Below are positions 1 through 8,119 of a stretch of DNA of 42,316 nucleotides, in pieces. The stretch's first letter is position 1, and every line of letters starts with the position of its first letter. Source of the DNA: an uncultured Blautia sp. (GTDB taxonomy: Bacteria; Bacillota; Clostridia; Lachnospirales; Lachnospiraceae); the NCBI GenBank assembly GCA_900541345.1, contig UQJE01000014.1, positions 1 to 42,316 of the forward strand. The letters are read 5' to 3'. The translations under genes and the position numbers were made by a program. Under the pieces are notes generated by a model that saw only the letters and a list, made by a program, of their open reading frames with translations, was not told where the DNA came from and searched no databases.

Positions 1-14
1 TGCTCTTCCGATCT
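1..14. other. Illumina adapter remnant at contig start
   Basis: The first 14 bases match the 3' end of the standard Illumina read-2 adapter (…TGCTCTTCCGATCT). The reverse complement of the shared adapter core closes the window at the other end. This is library sequence left in the assembly; genomic sequence starts at about base 15. Confidence 0.93.
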
Positions 15-63
15 GAAAAATCCTATACGGATTTTTCCGGAATGAGAAATGGAGGAAAAAGAA

Positions 64-1719
64 ATGATGAATGCAGGAAAATATAAAAGACAATATCATA
101 TGCCGCCGGTAAAGTGTATGAAATGGGCAGAAAAGGAGTATGTAGACAAAGCGCCAATCTGGTGTTCGGTTGATCTTCGGGATGGGAATCAGGCACTTGT
201 GATTCCTATGAGTCTGGATCAGAAAATCGAATTTTTCAAGCTCCTTGTAGAAATTGGATTTAAGGAAATTGAAGTGGGCTTCCCTGCTGCATCGGAGACA
301 GAGTATGTATTTCTCCGCACCCTGATTGAGCAGAACTTAATTCCGGAAGATGTGACGATACAGGTTCTCACTCAGGCGAGGGAGCACATTATACGCAAAA
401 CTTTTGAGGCAGTAAAGGGCGCTCCAAAAGCTATTGTACATGTATATAATTCCACCTCTGTTGCACAGAGAGAACAGGTGTTTAAAAAATCAAAAGAAGA
501 AATTTTAAAAATCGCAGTGGAGGGGGCAGCTCTTCTGAAAAAGCTGGCTGCAGAGACAGAAGGAAATTTCCAGTTTGAGTACAGCCCGGAAAGCTTCACA
601 GGAACAGAGCCGGAATATGCACTTGAAGTATGCAACGCAGTTCTTGATGTGTGGCAGCCTACACCGGAAAATAAATGCATTATTAATCTTCCGGTTACAG
701 TACAGCATTCCATGCCGCATGTTTACGCAAGTCAGATAGAATATATGTGCGAAAATATGAAATACAGAGAAAATGTGATCGTATCTCTTCACCCTCATAA
801 TGACCGTGGCTGCGGAGTGGCAGATTCTGAGATGGGACTTCTTGCAGGAGCAGATCGTATTGAAGGAACTCTTTTCGGAAATGGGGAGCGTACAGGAAAC
901 GTGGATATTGTAACGCTTGGGATGAATATGTATTCTCAGGGGGTAGAACCCAACCTTGATTTTTCCGATATGCCTCATATTTGTGAGGTTTACGAAAACT
1001 GTACCGGAATGAAGGTAGACGAGAGAAGTCCATACAGCGGAGCCCTTGTTTTTGCTGCTTTTTCCGGTTCCCATCAGGATGCCATTGCAAAAGGAATGCA
1101 CTGGAGAGAAGAAAAAGATATGGATCACTGGAATGTTCCGTATCTGCCTATTGACCCCACAGATGTGGGAAGAAATTATGACGCGGATGTAATCCGCATC
1201 AACAGCCAGTCAGGAAAGGGCGGTGTTGGATATATTCTGGAGACAAAGTTCGGACTGAACCTTCCGGCGAAAATGCGGGAAGCAATGGGATATGCTGCCA
1301 AGGCAGTTTCCGATCACAGTCACAAGGAACTTCATCCAGATGAAATCTTCAGCTTATTTAAAAAGACCTTCGAAAATACAAAAGAACCGTATGAGATTCT
1401 GGAAGTGCATTTCCAGCAGAAAAACGGAGGCATTACAACACAGGTGACTTCTTCTTTTAATGGCAAAGTGACCGTGACAGAGGCCGAAGGAAACGGCCGT
1501 CTTGACGCAGTAAGTAATGCCCTGAAAAAGGCGTATGAACTGAAATACCAGCTGGAGATTTATCAGGAACATGCCCTTGACGAAAGTTCCAGTTCCCGCG
1601 CGATTGCATATGTGGGAATCCGCAAGCCAGACGGAACAATGGCATGGGGAGCGGGCATTCACGCAGATATTATCCATGCTTCCATTGACGCTTTGATAGC
1701 TTCTATTAATAATCGGTAA
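64..1719 (+). CDS. leuA: 2-isopropylmalate synthase (LeuA, long form)
   Basis: Condenses acetyl-CoA with 2-oxoisovalerate to 2-isopropylmalate, the first committed step of leucine synthesis, in the cytosol. The N-terminal TIM barrel shows the HMGL-like signature DLRDGNQ near residue 40 and the metal-site HPHNDRG, followed by the GNGERTGN loop. The last ~120 residues form the leucine-sensing dimer domain. At about 551 residues it is complete and belongs to the long LeuA class of many Clostridia. I chose ATG at 64 because GGAGG (51-55) lies 8 bases upstream; the upstream ATG at 49 contains this ribosome site. Any leader or attenuator is lost beyond the adapter-capped end. The next gene is unrelated and has its own promoters, so leuA ends its transcript here. 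Confidence 0.95.
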   Translation: MMNAGKYKRQYHMPPVKCMKWAEKEYVDKAPIWCSVDLRDGNQALVIPMSLDQKIEFFKLLVEIGFKEIEVGFPAASETEYVFLRTLIEQNLIPEDVTIQVLTQAREHIIRKTFEAVKGAPKAIVHVYNSTSVAQREQVFKKSKEEILKIAVEGAALLKKLAAETEGNFQFEYSPESFTGTEPEYALEVCNAVLDVWQPTPENKCIINLPVTVQHSMPHVYASQIEYMCENMKYRENVIVSLHPHNDRGCGVADSEMGLLAGADRIEGTLFGNGERTGNVDIVTLGMNMYSQGVEPNLDFSDMPHICEVYENCTGMKVDERSPYSGALVFAAFSGSHQDAIAKGMHWREEKDMDHWNVPYLPIDPTDVGRNYDADVIRINSQSGKGGVGYILETKFGLNLPAKMREAMGYAAKAVSDHSHKELHPDEIFSLFKKTFENTKEPYEILEVHFQQKNGGITTQVTSSFNGKVTVTEAEGNGRLDAVSNALKKAYELKYQLEIYQEHALDESSSSRAIAYVGIRKPDGTMAWGAGIHADIIHASIDALIASINNR

Positions 1720-1790
1720 AATTTTGCCGGGATTTGCCGGATGTTGTTTTACTGGCAAAAATCCTGTTGTAAGAACACGAACAAATATTC

Positions 1791-1820
1791 TTGACCTTCC
1801 CTGCGGTATCTGCTTATAAT
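1791..1820 (+). promoter_or_regulatory. Upstream sigma-A-like promoter (distal) before the sleB-type gene
   Basis: TTGACC (1791-1796), an 18-bp spacer and TATAAT (1815-1820). The spacer and -10 lie inside an inverted repeat (CCCTGCG near 1799-1805 with CGCAGGG near 1829-1836) that could also be the leuA transcript end. Two good promoters in tandem precede the hydrolase gene. Confidence 0.5.
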
Positions 1821-1872
1821 AATCAGGTACGCAGGGAATTCCTTTTATTTTTACGAAAAACAGAAAAAAAAC

Positions 1873-1901
1873 TTGACAGAAAGGCATGTATTAAATATAA
1901 T
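1873..1901 (+). promoter_or_regulatory. Consensus sigma-A-like promoter for the sleB-type gene
   Basis: A perfect TTGACA (1873-1878), 17-bp spacer and perfect TATAAT (1896-1901), about 57 bases before the chosen start codon. It implies strong vegetative expression, which is unusual for a strictly spore-specific hydrolase. Confidence 0.8.
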
Positions 1902-1958
1902 TTTCTTATACATTACAAAAATGTTACAAAATAAAGAAAAATGCAAGGAATAAGAGGT

Positions 1959-2867
1959 ATGAAAGAAAAGAGAAAAAATGTGAATCTTACAGAAAGAGAA
2001 AAGAAAGGAACTTTCCCGGGAGATTCTGTACGCAGTTTCACCATTCTTACAGCTTGGGCGTTTCTGGCAGTTGCTATTATTATCGGCTCAAATGTATTTC
2101 CTTTGGATGCCAGAAGTCAGGTGTATGCAGCTTCTGATGCAGAAGAGAAAGAAGTTTCTGCTGAAGAAATGGAAGCAGAATCATATCTGCCTTCCGGAAT
2201 TGCGGGAGTGGTATCGGGAATAAGGGAGACGCCAGCTCCGGGAAGCACCATAAACAGGATTGGTACATCCTGTGAAGAAGTCATGGTGGGACAGAGAGTA
2301 AAGCATATTGAAGAAGGTACTGTGGCGCTGGACGTAAGCGCTTCTATGGAAAATACCATTGATACTTTCAGTTCGAAAGCAAGCAGCTACGCACAGACGC
2401 CGAAAATAATGTCCGATGAGGATTATGACACGCTGCTTCGTATTGTGGAAGCAGAGGCCGGTACAGAAGATATTAAGGGAAGAATTTTAATTGCCAATGT
2501 GATTATGAATCGCGTAAAACATGAAGGATTTCCTGACAGCGTATCTGAAGTTGTATGGGAATATGTAAATGGAGTTCCTCAGTTTTCTCCTGTATACGAT
2601 GGCAGAATTAATGAAGTGACGGTGACGGAGGAAACAAAAGAGGCAGTGAAGCAGGCACTGGAAGGTGTGGATTATTCAGAGGGAGCCTTGTTCTTTATCC
2701 AGAAATCAGCGGCGGAAAAACACAATATTGCCTGGTTTGAAAAGGATTTAAAGCGTCTTTTTAAATATGGAGTACATGAATTTTACACTTATCCGGAAGA
2801 GGGAGAAGAGCCGGCAGGGGAACAGGAGACACGTTCTTCCGTATCTGAGCTGGTGGATATGAAATAA
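1959..2867 (+). CDS. SleB/CwlJ-family cell wall hydrolase, membrane anchored or secreted
   Basis: Predicted peptidoglycan hydrolase of the Hydrolase_2 (SleB) family, which includes the spore-cortex lytic transglycosylase SleB. The sequence shows a basic N-terminus, one hydrophobic segment (about residues 30-50) that is a signal peptide or anchor, a low-complexity acidic linker, and the catalytic domain over the last ~150 residues. That domain begins at LLRIVEAEAG (the conserved Glu) and continues through ANVIMNRV and FSPVYDGR. ATG at 1959 is preferred over 1941 because AAGGAATAAGAGG precedes it and 1941 has no ribosome site. There is no peptidoglycan-binding repeat like that of B. subtilis SleB. 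The consensus vegetative promoter suggests a role in growing cells rather than germination. It is a single-gene unit ended by a strong terminator. Confidence 0.85.
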   Translation: MKEKRKNVNLTEREKKGTFPGDSVRSFTILTAWAFLAVAIIIGSNVFPLDARSQVYAASDAEEKEVSAEEMEAESYLPSGIAGVVSGIRETPAPGSTINRIGTSCEEVMVGQRVKHIEEGTVALDVSASMENTIDTFSSKASSYAQTPKIMSDEDYDTLLRIVEAEAGTEDIKGRILIANVIMNRVKHEGFPDSVSEVVWEYVNGVPQFSPVYDGRINEVTVTEETKEAVKQALEGVDYSEGALFFIQKSAAEKHNIAWFEKDLKRLFKYGVHEFYTYPEEGEEPAGEQETRSSVSELVDMK

Positions 2868-2876
2868 TTTAAGGGG

Positions 2877-2924
2877 AAAAGACAGGAGCGTATTTACGGG
2901 ATATGCATCCTGTCTTTTGTTTTG
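2877..2924 (+). terminator. Rho-independent terminator after the sleB-type gene
   Basis: An 11-bp perfect stem, AAAAGACAGGA (2877-2887) with TCCTGTCTTTT (2908-2918), followed by GTTTT. Confidence 0.85.
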
Positions 2925-2987
2925 CCACAGATTTTTTCTTTGATGTATACTTTTTTACAATTTAGTGTGGTATTTTGTGAAAGAGCA

Positions 2988-2996
2988 TGGTATAAT
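2988..2996 (+). promoter_or_regulatory. Extended -10 promoter for thrC
   Basis: TGGTATAAT gives a TGn extension and perfect TATAAT (2991-2996). No convincing -35 is visible at 17 bp. The start codon of thrC lies 38 bases downstream. Confidence 0.6.
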
Positions 2997-3033
2997 GAGA
3001 CACATTGAAAAACAGAAAGGAAAGGCGGGAATC

Positions 3034-4527
3034 ATGGTGGAGGTTTTATATAAAAGTACAAGAGGAACAGAAAAAGGAATCACGGCTTCATCTGCAATTT
3101 TAAAAGGACTTTCTTCGGACGGAGGGCTGTTTGTGCCGGAAGTGATTCCAAAGCTTGACGTACCGGTAGAAGAGCTTGCAAAAATGTCTTATCAGGAAGT
3201 GGCATTTGAAGTAATGAGCCGCTTTTTTACAGATTTTACAGAAGAAGAACTCAAAAAATGTATTGCGAAAGCATACGATTCCAAGTTTGATACAGAAAAA
3301 ATTGCGCCTGTTCGCAAAGCAGACGGGAAATATTATCTGGAGCTGTTTCACGGAGCGACGATTGCCTTTAAGGATATGGCTCTTTCCATTCTTCCCCATC
3401 TTATGACAACGGCGGCAGGAAAAAACCATATAGAAAATGAAATTGTGATTTTAACTGCCACATCAGGAGATACGGGAAAAGCGGCTATGGCAGGTTTTGC
3501 AGATGTTCCGGGAACAAAAATCATCGTATTTTATCCAAAGAACGGAGTCAGTCCCGTTCAGGAAAAACAGATGGTAACACAAAAAGGCAAGAATACATAT
3601 GTCGTAGGGATTACCGGGAATTTTGATGACGCGCAGACGGCTGTCAAAAAAATGTTTAACGATAAAGATATGAAAGAAACGCTTAACAAAGCGGGATTTC
3701 AGTTTTCTTCTGCCAATTCCATCAATATCGGAAGACTGGTTCCTCAGATTGTATACTATGTGTATGCGTATGCCTCTCTTGTAGGAGAGGGAAGTCTTCA
3801 GAGCGGGGAAAAAGTAAATATCGCAGTTCCCACCGGGAATTTCGGAAATATACTTGCTGCTTTTTATGCTAAGGAAATGGGGCTTCCTGTAAATAAGCTT
3901 ATCTGTGCTTCTAATGAAAATAAGGTTCTGTATGATTTCTTTTCTACAGGAACGTATGACAGAAGAAGAGAGTTTATCCTTACAAACTCTCCGTCTATGG
4001 ATATTTTGATTTCCAGCAACCTGGAGCGTTTGATTTATCGGATTGCAGGTGAGGATGCCTCTGTGTGCAGAAAGCTTATGGAGGAGCTGTCGTCAGGCGG
4101 TTCTTATACCATAACAGAAAAAATGCGGGAAGCGCTTGCAGATTTTTATGGAAATTACTGTACAGAAGAGGAGACAGCAGAAACGATTCATCATGTGTAT
4201 AAGGAAAGCGGCTATATCCTGGATACACACACAGCGGTTGCCTCAGGTGTATATGAAAAATATAGAAAGGATTCGGGAGATGATACACCGGTTATCATCG
4301 CTTCTACGGCAAGCCCGTATAAATTTGCAAGAAGCGTGATGGGGGCAGTGACAGAACTTTCCGGGGAGGAAGAAGATTTTGCTTTGATCGATCGTCTCTG
4401 TGACATTTCAGAGGTTCCTGTTCCGAGAGCGGTGGAGGAAATCCGTACAGCCCCTGTTCTTCATAATTGTGTAGTGGAGGCTTCGGATATGCCTCAAACT
4501 GTTCTCTCTATTTTGAAAATAAAATAA
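3034..4527 (+). CDS. thrC: Threonine synthase
   Basis: PLP enzyme that converts O-phosphohomoserine to threonine. The N-terminal YKSTRG motif, GATIAFKDMA with the PLP lysine at about residue 113, the TATSGDTGKAA phosphate-binding region and SANSINIGRL are all typical. At 497 residues from this start it fits the longer ThrC class (E. coli/yeast type). ATG 3034 is chosen because protein homology begins here and AGGAAAGGCGGG lies just upstream; the open frame extends to 2965 without a ribosome site and overlaps the promoter. It is monocistronic, followed by an independent 6S RNA gene. Confidence 0.95.
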   Translation: MVEVLYKSTRGTEKGITASSAILKGLSSDGGLFVPEVIPKLDVPVEELAKMSYQEVAFEVMSRFFTDFTEEELKKCIAKAYDSKFDTEKIAPVRKADGKYYLELFHGATIAFKDMALSILPHLMTTAAGKNHIENEIVILTATSGDTGKAAMAGFADVPGTKIIVFYPKNGVSPVQEKQMVTQKGKNTYVVGITGNFDDAQTAVKKMFNDKDMKETLNKAGFQFSSANSINIGRLVPQIVYYVYAYASLVGEGSLQSGEKVNIAVPTGNFGNILAAFYAKEMGLPVNKLICASNENKVLYDFFSTGTYDRRREFILTNSPSMDILISSNLERLIYRIAGEDASVCRKLMEELSSGGSYTITEKMREALADFYGNYCTEEETAETIHHVYKESGYILDTHTAVASGVYEKYRKDSGDDTPVIIASTASPYKFARSVMGAVTELSGEEEDFALIDRLCDISEVPVPRAVEEIRTAPVLHNCVVEASDMPQTVLSILKIK

Positions 4528-4545
4528 AAAAATCTGTATTTTCTG

Positions 4546-4574
4546 TTGAAAAACAACATACACTAGAGTATAAT
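4546..4574 (+). promoter_or_regulatory. Promoter of the 6S RNA gene
   Basis: TTGAAA (4546-4551), 17-bp spacer, TATAAT (4569-4574), placing the transcript start near 4581. This agrees with the 5' end of the RNA fold. Confidence 0.8.
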
Positions 4575-4580
4575 AAAGGG

Positions 4581-4776
4581 CAGAAAAGGAAATCCTGGAA
4601 TGTGCGACACCCCTTTTATTTTTGAACCTACATTGACATCATGGGAATCCAACATCGCATGCCGGATGTCAGGCCTCTCGTCGTGGAAGGCAGAAGGTAT
4701 GTTGAGGATACCCACCTAGCTTAGGCTAGGCGTCAAAAGAAAGGGAACGGCATTCTGGGACTGCTGAAAAAATAAG
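4581..4776 (+). ncRNA. ssrS: 6S RNA, global RNA polymerase regulator
   Basis: 6S RNA binds the housekeeping RNA polymerase holoenzyme, mimics an open promoter, and adjusts transcription in stationary phase. The conserved Firmicutes blocks are visible: TTTGAACCT, GGGAATCCAAC, GGATGTCAGGCCTC, TCGTGGA, and ACCCACCT…GTCAAAAG. The ends pair: TCCTGGAATG (about 4593-4602) with CATTCTGGGA (4751-4760), and CCCCTTT (4610-4616) with AAAGGG (4740-4745), leaving the expected large central bubble. It has its own promoter and terminator in the 301-base thrC-galM gap. Identification is by remembered family features; a covariance search would confirm it. Confidence 0.87.
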
Positions 4777-4797
4777 AGCCTGCAGGCTCTTTTCTTT
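4774..4797 (+). terminator. Terminator of 6S RNA
   Basis: The perfect palindrome GAGCCTGCAGGCTC flanked by AA/TT, followed by TTTTCTTTT (to 4797). Confidence 0.8.
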
Positions 4798-4828
4798 TAC
4801 ATAAAACCAACAGAGGAGGAGATAAGAA

Positions 4829-5887
4829 ATGAGCGTTTCAGAAAGAAAGTTTGGAGAACTTTCTACAGGAGAGGAAATTTCCATTTATCGTTTGGAGAAT
4901 AAATCAGGTGCGTATGCAGAGGTTTCACAGTTTGGTGCGATTCTCGTAAAATTATGTGTGCCGGACAGAGAGGGAAAGCTTACGGATGTTGTGCTCGGAT
5001 ATGACAATGTGGAACAGTACGAAGAAAACGGGTGCTTTTTCGGAGCTACAATCGGACGGAGCGGAAATCGTATTGCAGGAGCAAAATTTTCTATTTTGGG
5101 AAAAGAAGTTGTTCTTCCGCAAAACGAAAATGGAAATAATCTGCATAGCGGTCCTGATGGATTTGAGAAAAAAATATGGTCTGTTCTTGCACTTTCCCAG
5201 GAGAAAAACAGCATTACATTTTCAAGAATCAGTCCGGATGGAGAGAATGGTTTCCCGGGAGAATTTCGTATTTCTGTGAAATTTGAATTTACAGAGGAAA
5301 ATGAACTGAAAATTTGTTACAGCGGAATTTGCGATGAGGATACGGTTGCCAATATGACAAATCATTCTTACTTTAATCTTGCAGGAGAAGGAAGCGGTGA
5401 TGTTTTAAACCAGAAACTCTGTATTCATGCTCATGCGTATAATCCGGTATGTGACAGCCATTCCATTCCTACAGGGGAAAATGCTTCCGTAGAGGGAACG
5501 CCTATGGATTTCCTTAAAATGAAGGAAATTGGACAGGACATTGATGCGGACTTTGAACAGCTTCAGTTTACAGGCGGATATGACCATAACTTTGTGACAG
5601 ATAATTATGCACCGGGAAATGTACGTCATATTGCAGAAGCTTTTTGCCAGGAGACAGGTATTGCTATGAGCGTTTCCACAGATTGTCCGGGCGTACAGTT
5701 TTATGCCGGCAATTTTATTGAAAATGAAGCAGGTAAAAACGGACATACATACGAAAAACGGAACGGTTTCTGTCTGGAGACACAGGTGGAGCCTAATGCA
5801 GTTAATGAGGAAGCCTTCCATTCTCCGATTCTGGAAGCTGGAGAAATGTACCATTCTGTAACATCATATCGCTTTTACATAAAATAA
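4829..5887 (+). CDS. galM: Aldose 1-epimerase (galactose mutarotase)
   Basis: Interconverts the alpha and beta anomers of galactose and glucose, feeding the Leloir pathway. Visible family marks are NGNNLHSG, the catalytic-His block MTNHSYFNL, GGYDHNF, and the C-terminal CLETQ carrying the general-base Glu. At 352 residues it has the usual full length. The start is set by GAGGAGG at 4812-4819. No other galactose gene is nearby, so this is an isolated mutarotase. Its terminator runs over the start of the next gene. Confidence 0.93.
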   Translation: MSVSERKFGELSTGEEISIYRLENKSGAYAEVSQFGAILVKLCVPDREGKLTDVVLGYDNVEQYEENGCFFGATIGRSGNRIAGAKFSILGKEVVLPQNENGNNLHSGPDGFEKKIWSVLALSQEKNSITFSRISPDGENGFPGEFRISVKFEFTEENELKICYSGICDEDTVANMTNHSYFNLAGEGSGDVLNQKLCIHAHAYNPVCDSHSIPTGENASVEGTPMDFLKMKEIGQDIDADFEQLQFTGGYDHNFVTDNYAPGNVRHIAEAFCQETGIAMSVSTDCPGVQFYAGNFIENEAGKNGHTYEKRNGFCLETQVEPNAVNEEAFHSPILEAGEMYHSVTSYRFYIK

Positions 5888-5901
5888 GCAGACAAAAAGA
5901 A

Positions 5902-5931
5902 GCATATAAGGTCTGATTTCCTTCATACAAT
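5902..5931 (+). promoter_or_regulatory. Possible sigma-E-type (sporulation) promoter before spoIID
   Basis: GCATATAA at 5902-5909 and CATACAAT at 5924-5931 match the mother-cell sigma-E -35 and -10 patterns known from Bacillus, with about 15 bases between them. spoIID of Bacillus belongs to the sigma-E regulon. The start codon lies only 5 bases after the -10, so the message would be leaderless or nearly so, which lowers confidence. Confidence 0.4.
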
Positions 5932-5958
5932 ATAGTATGAAGAAAATCAGATTTTTTT
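5912..5958 (+). terminator. Terminator of galM overlapping the spoIID start
   Basis: A 17-bp stem, 5912-5928 with 5935-5951 (one or two mismatches), with loop AATATA, followed by seven T (5952-5958). The ATG of spoIID at 5937 sits inside the 3' arm. Confidence 0.8.
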
Positions 5959-7115
5959 ATGGAAAAAAGAAAATATTTTTAATCCTTCTTCTTTGGCTGC
6001 TGCTTCTTGACACGGCGTATGCCATGAATACAGATAAGAAAGAACCACTGATTCGGGTGCTGATTATGGATTCGGAATACCAATCTTACTATCACCCGAG
6101 CGTGAGCCTTTCCTGGCAGGGGCAGGAGTATGTTTTTGGCGGGGAAACAGGTGGGGAGGAAGAGTTAAGCTGTACATTTGAAGGAGGAACAGAAGGAATC
6201 CGTATTTCTTCTGTGAAAAGAGAGCAAGGTGCTCCGGTTTACAGAGGAACTATAAAAATCACAAAAAAACCGGAAGGCTTTCTTATTGTAAACACCCTTC
6301 CTCTGGAAACCTATCTGGAATCGGTTGTACCGAGTGAAATGCCTTCTTCTTATCCTTTGGAAGCATTAAAGGCGCAGGCAGTATGCGCCAGAACCTATGC
6401 ATGGAAGCAGATAAAAGAGAAAAAACTGGAAGCTTATGGAGCGGATGTAGATGACAGTGTAAATTATCAGGTATATAACAATATCGGTAGGGAGGCAAAC
6501 GCAACACAGGCAGTAAAAGAAACAAAAGGAAGAATTTTAAGTCAGCGGGGAGAACCGATAGAGGCATATTATTTTTCAACATCCGCAGGAATGACAAGTA
6601 CAGACGAAATATGGGGTGCAAAAAGCGCGGCCCCGTATTTAAAAAGCGTAGATTGCAGCTTTGATGAGGAAGAACCCTGGAGAAGCTGGGAGACGGAGAT
6701 TTCCCGAAATATGATAGAACAGCGGGCACAAAATATAGAGGGGTGCAAAGGCAGGCTTACGGGACTTGAGGTGACAGGGAAAAGCGAGAGCGGCGCAGTG
6801 ACAAGGCTTCGTGTTCATACAGAAGGCGGAGACGGAGAGGTGGCAAACGAATATGAAATTCGTTCGTTTCTTGCTCCGGATCAGAAAATTTTCGCAGGGA
6901 AAGAAAAAGAGAAGAAAAATGGAGGCAGCCTTCTCCCAAGTGCATATTTTACTATAGAGGAAACAGAAAAGGGATTTTTGATTCGCGGAGGCGGATACGG
7001 GCACGGTGTTGGTATGAGCCAGACTGCGGCGGGCAAGATGGCGGAGGAGGGATATACCTGGGAGGAAATTCTTATGTATTTTTTTCGTGAGATAGAAATC
7101 AGCCAGACATGGTAA
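5937..7115 (+). CDS. spoIID: SpoIID/LytB-type lytic transglycosylase
   Basis: SpoIID cleaves glycan strands in the septal wall during engulfment of the forespore, as an outer-membrane-face anchored enzyme in the mother cell. The sequence has a basic N-terminus, one hydrophobic anchor (about residues 11-30), then the SpoIID domain: LPLETYLESVVPSEMP with the putative catalytic Glu near residue 134, LKAQAVCARTYA, YYFSTSAG, and the C-terminal GGGYGHGVGMSQ. Length (392) is normal. No other in-frame start exists before the membrane segment, yet ATG 5937 lies inside the galM terminator hairpin and lacks a ribosome site. A sigma-E-like box overlaps it. SpoIID relatives also occur outside sporulation, so the exact role is inferred. 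Confidence 0.88.
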   Translation: MKKIRFFYGKKKIFLILLLWLLLLDTAYAMNTDKKEPLIRVLIMDSEYQSYYHPSVSLSWQGQEYVFGGETGGEEELSCTFEGGTEGIRISSVKREQGAPVYRGTIKITKKPEGFLIVNTLPLETYLESVVPSEMPSSYPLEALKAQAVCARTYAWKQIKEKKLEAYGADVDDSVNYQVYNNIGREANATQAVKETKGRILSQRGEPIEAYYFSTSAGMTSTDEIWGAKSAAPYLKSVDCSFDEEEPWRSWETEISRNMIEQRAQNIEGCKGRLTGLEVTGKSESGAVTRLRVHTEGGDGEVANEYEIRSFLAPDQKIFAGKEKEKKNGGSLLPSAYFTIEETEKGFLIRGGGYGHGVGMSQTAAGKMAEEGYTWEEILMYFFREIEISQTW

Positions 7116-7118
7116 AAC

Positions 7119-7147
7119 TTGTCAGAAGCGGGGAAGCATGGTATGAT
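7119..7147 (+). promoter_or_regulatory. Promoter of the yihY-type gene
   Basis: TTGTCA (7119-7124), 17-bp spacer ending in TGG, and TATGAT (7142-7147), an extended -10 promoter 44 bases before the start codon. Confidence 0.7.
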
Positions 7148-7191
7148 ACAGACAGAGAGGAGATTTAAGCGCGTAATGCAGGAGTTTGAAA

Positions 7192-8097
7192 ATGAAAGAG
7201 AAAAAAGAAAGACATAGTCTTATAAAGAGACTTTTTGGTTTTATAGAAAGAGTGAAGAGGGATCATATTGGGGCGTATGCGGCGCAGTCTGCATACTTCC
7301 TTATTATGTCCTTTATTCCCTTTGTACTTTTTCTTACTACGCTGATACGGTATACCCCGCTTACATATAACACAATGCGGGATGCTATTATCGGATTTGT
7401 TCCTCAAAATCTTCAAAGCTTTGTGTTGGATATAGTGGCAGATGTTTACAGGCGAAGTTCTGCTATTGTTCCCATCTCGGCAGTGATTGCACTGTGGTCT
7501 GCGGGAAAAGGACTTCAGTCCATGACAAATGGACTGAACACCATCTATCATGTGAAGGAGACACGTAACTGGCTGATTACCAGAATATACGCCGTATTTT
7601 ATACACTTTTATTTGTGATAGCACTGATTGTCAGTTTGATTCTTCTTGTGCTTGGAAATGGCATTCAGTCAATGGCTGCAAAGTACGTGCCTTTTCTGGG
7701 ACGGATTATTGCAAGGGTTTTGGGGGCAAGAACGTTTCTTGTGTTCAGCGTTTTGTTTCTTGTGTTTCTTGTTCTTTACAAGGTGCTTCCCAACCGAAAA
7801 GCTACGTTTAAAAGCCAGGTTCCGGGAGCTTTTATTACAGCTGTTGCCTGGTCTGCTTTTTCCTACTTTTTTTCTCTGTATTTTGAGATTTTTCCCGGTT
7901 TCAGTAATACATATGGAAATCTTACCGCTTTGATCCTTGTGATGCTCTGGATGTATGTGTGTATGAATCTGATGCTTTACGGAGCAGAGATAAACGCATA
8001 TTTTGAAACGGAGTTTCGAAAAGCCCAGGCTTCTGTGAGGGATATGTTAAACAGAGAAAGAGGAAAAGAGGACGAAAAAGGACTTGACACGAAATAA
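7192..8097 (+). CDS. YihY/virulence factor BrkB family inner membrane protein
   Basis: Polytopic membrane protein of the YihY/YhjD/BrkB family, once misnamed RNase BN; the molecular function is uncertain and transport roles have been proposed. About six hydrophobic segments are visible, with the family block AAQSAYFLIMSFIPF near residue 30 and WSAGKGLQSMTNGLN near residue 105. The C-terminal MLWMYVCMNLMLYGAEINA is also typical. I chose ATG 7192 because CAGGAG (7179-7184) is 7 bases upstream; an in-frame TTG at 7186 is too close to it. Length about 301. The -35 of the next transcript lies within the last codons. Confidence 0.88.
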   Translation: MKEKKERHSLIKRLFGFIERVKRDHIGAYAAQSAYFLIMSFIPFVLFLTTLIRYTPLTYNTMRDAIIGFVPQNLQSFVLDIVADVYRRSSAIVPISAVIALWSAGKGLQSMTNGLNTIYHVKETRNWLITRIYAVFYTLLFVIALIVSLILLVLGNGIQSMAAKYVPFLGRIIARVLGARTFLVFSVLFLVFLVLYKVLPNRKATFKSQVPGAFITAVAWSAFSYFFSLYFEIFPGFSNTYGNLTALILVMLWMYVCMNLMLYGAEINAYFETEFRKAQASVRDMLNRERGKEDEKGLDTK

Positions 8098-8112
8098 TTG
8101 TTGTGGCATAGT
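8084..8112 (+). promoter_or_regulatory. Promoter of the pheST T-box transcript
   Basis: TTGACA (8084-8089) lies inside the end of the yihY frame; after a 17-bp spacer comes CATAGT (8107-8112), a 4/6 match to the -10. Confidence 0.55.
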
Positions 8113-8119
8113 AAAGAGT

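Noticed and set aside
505..1128. Long minus-strand frames over leuA and other conserved genes
   Set aside because: They are antisense shadows of genes with clear homology and lack ribosome sites.
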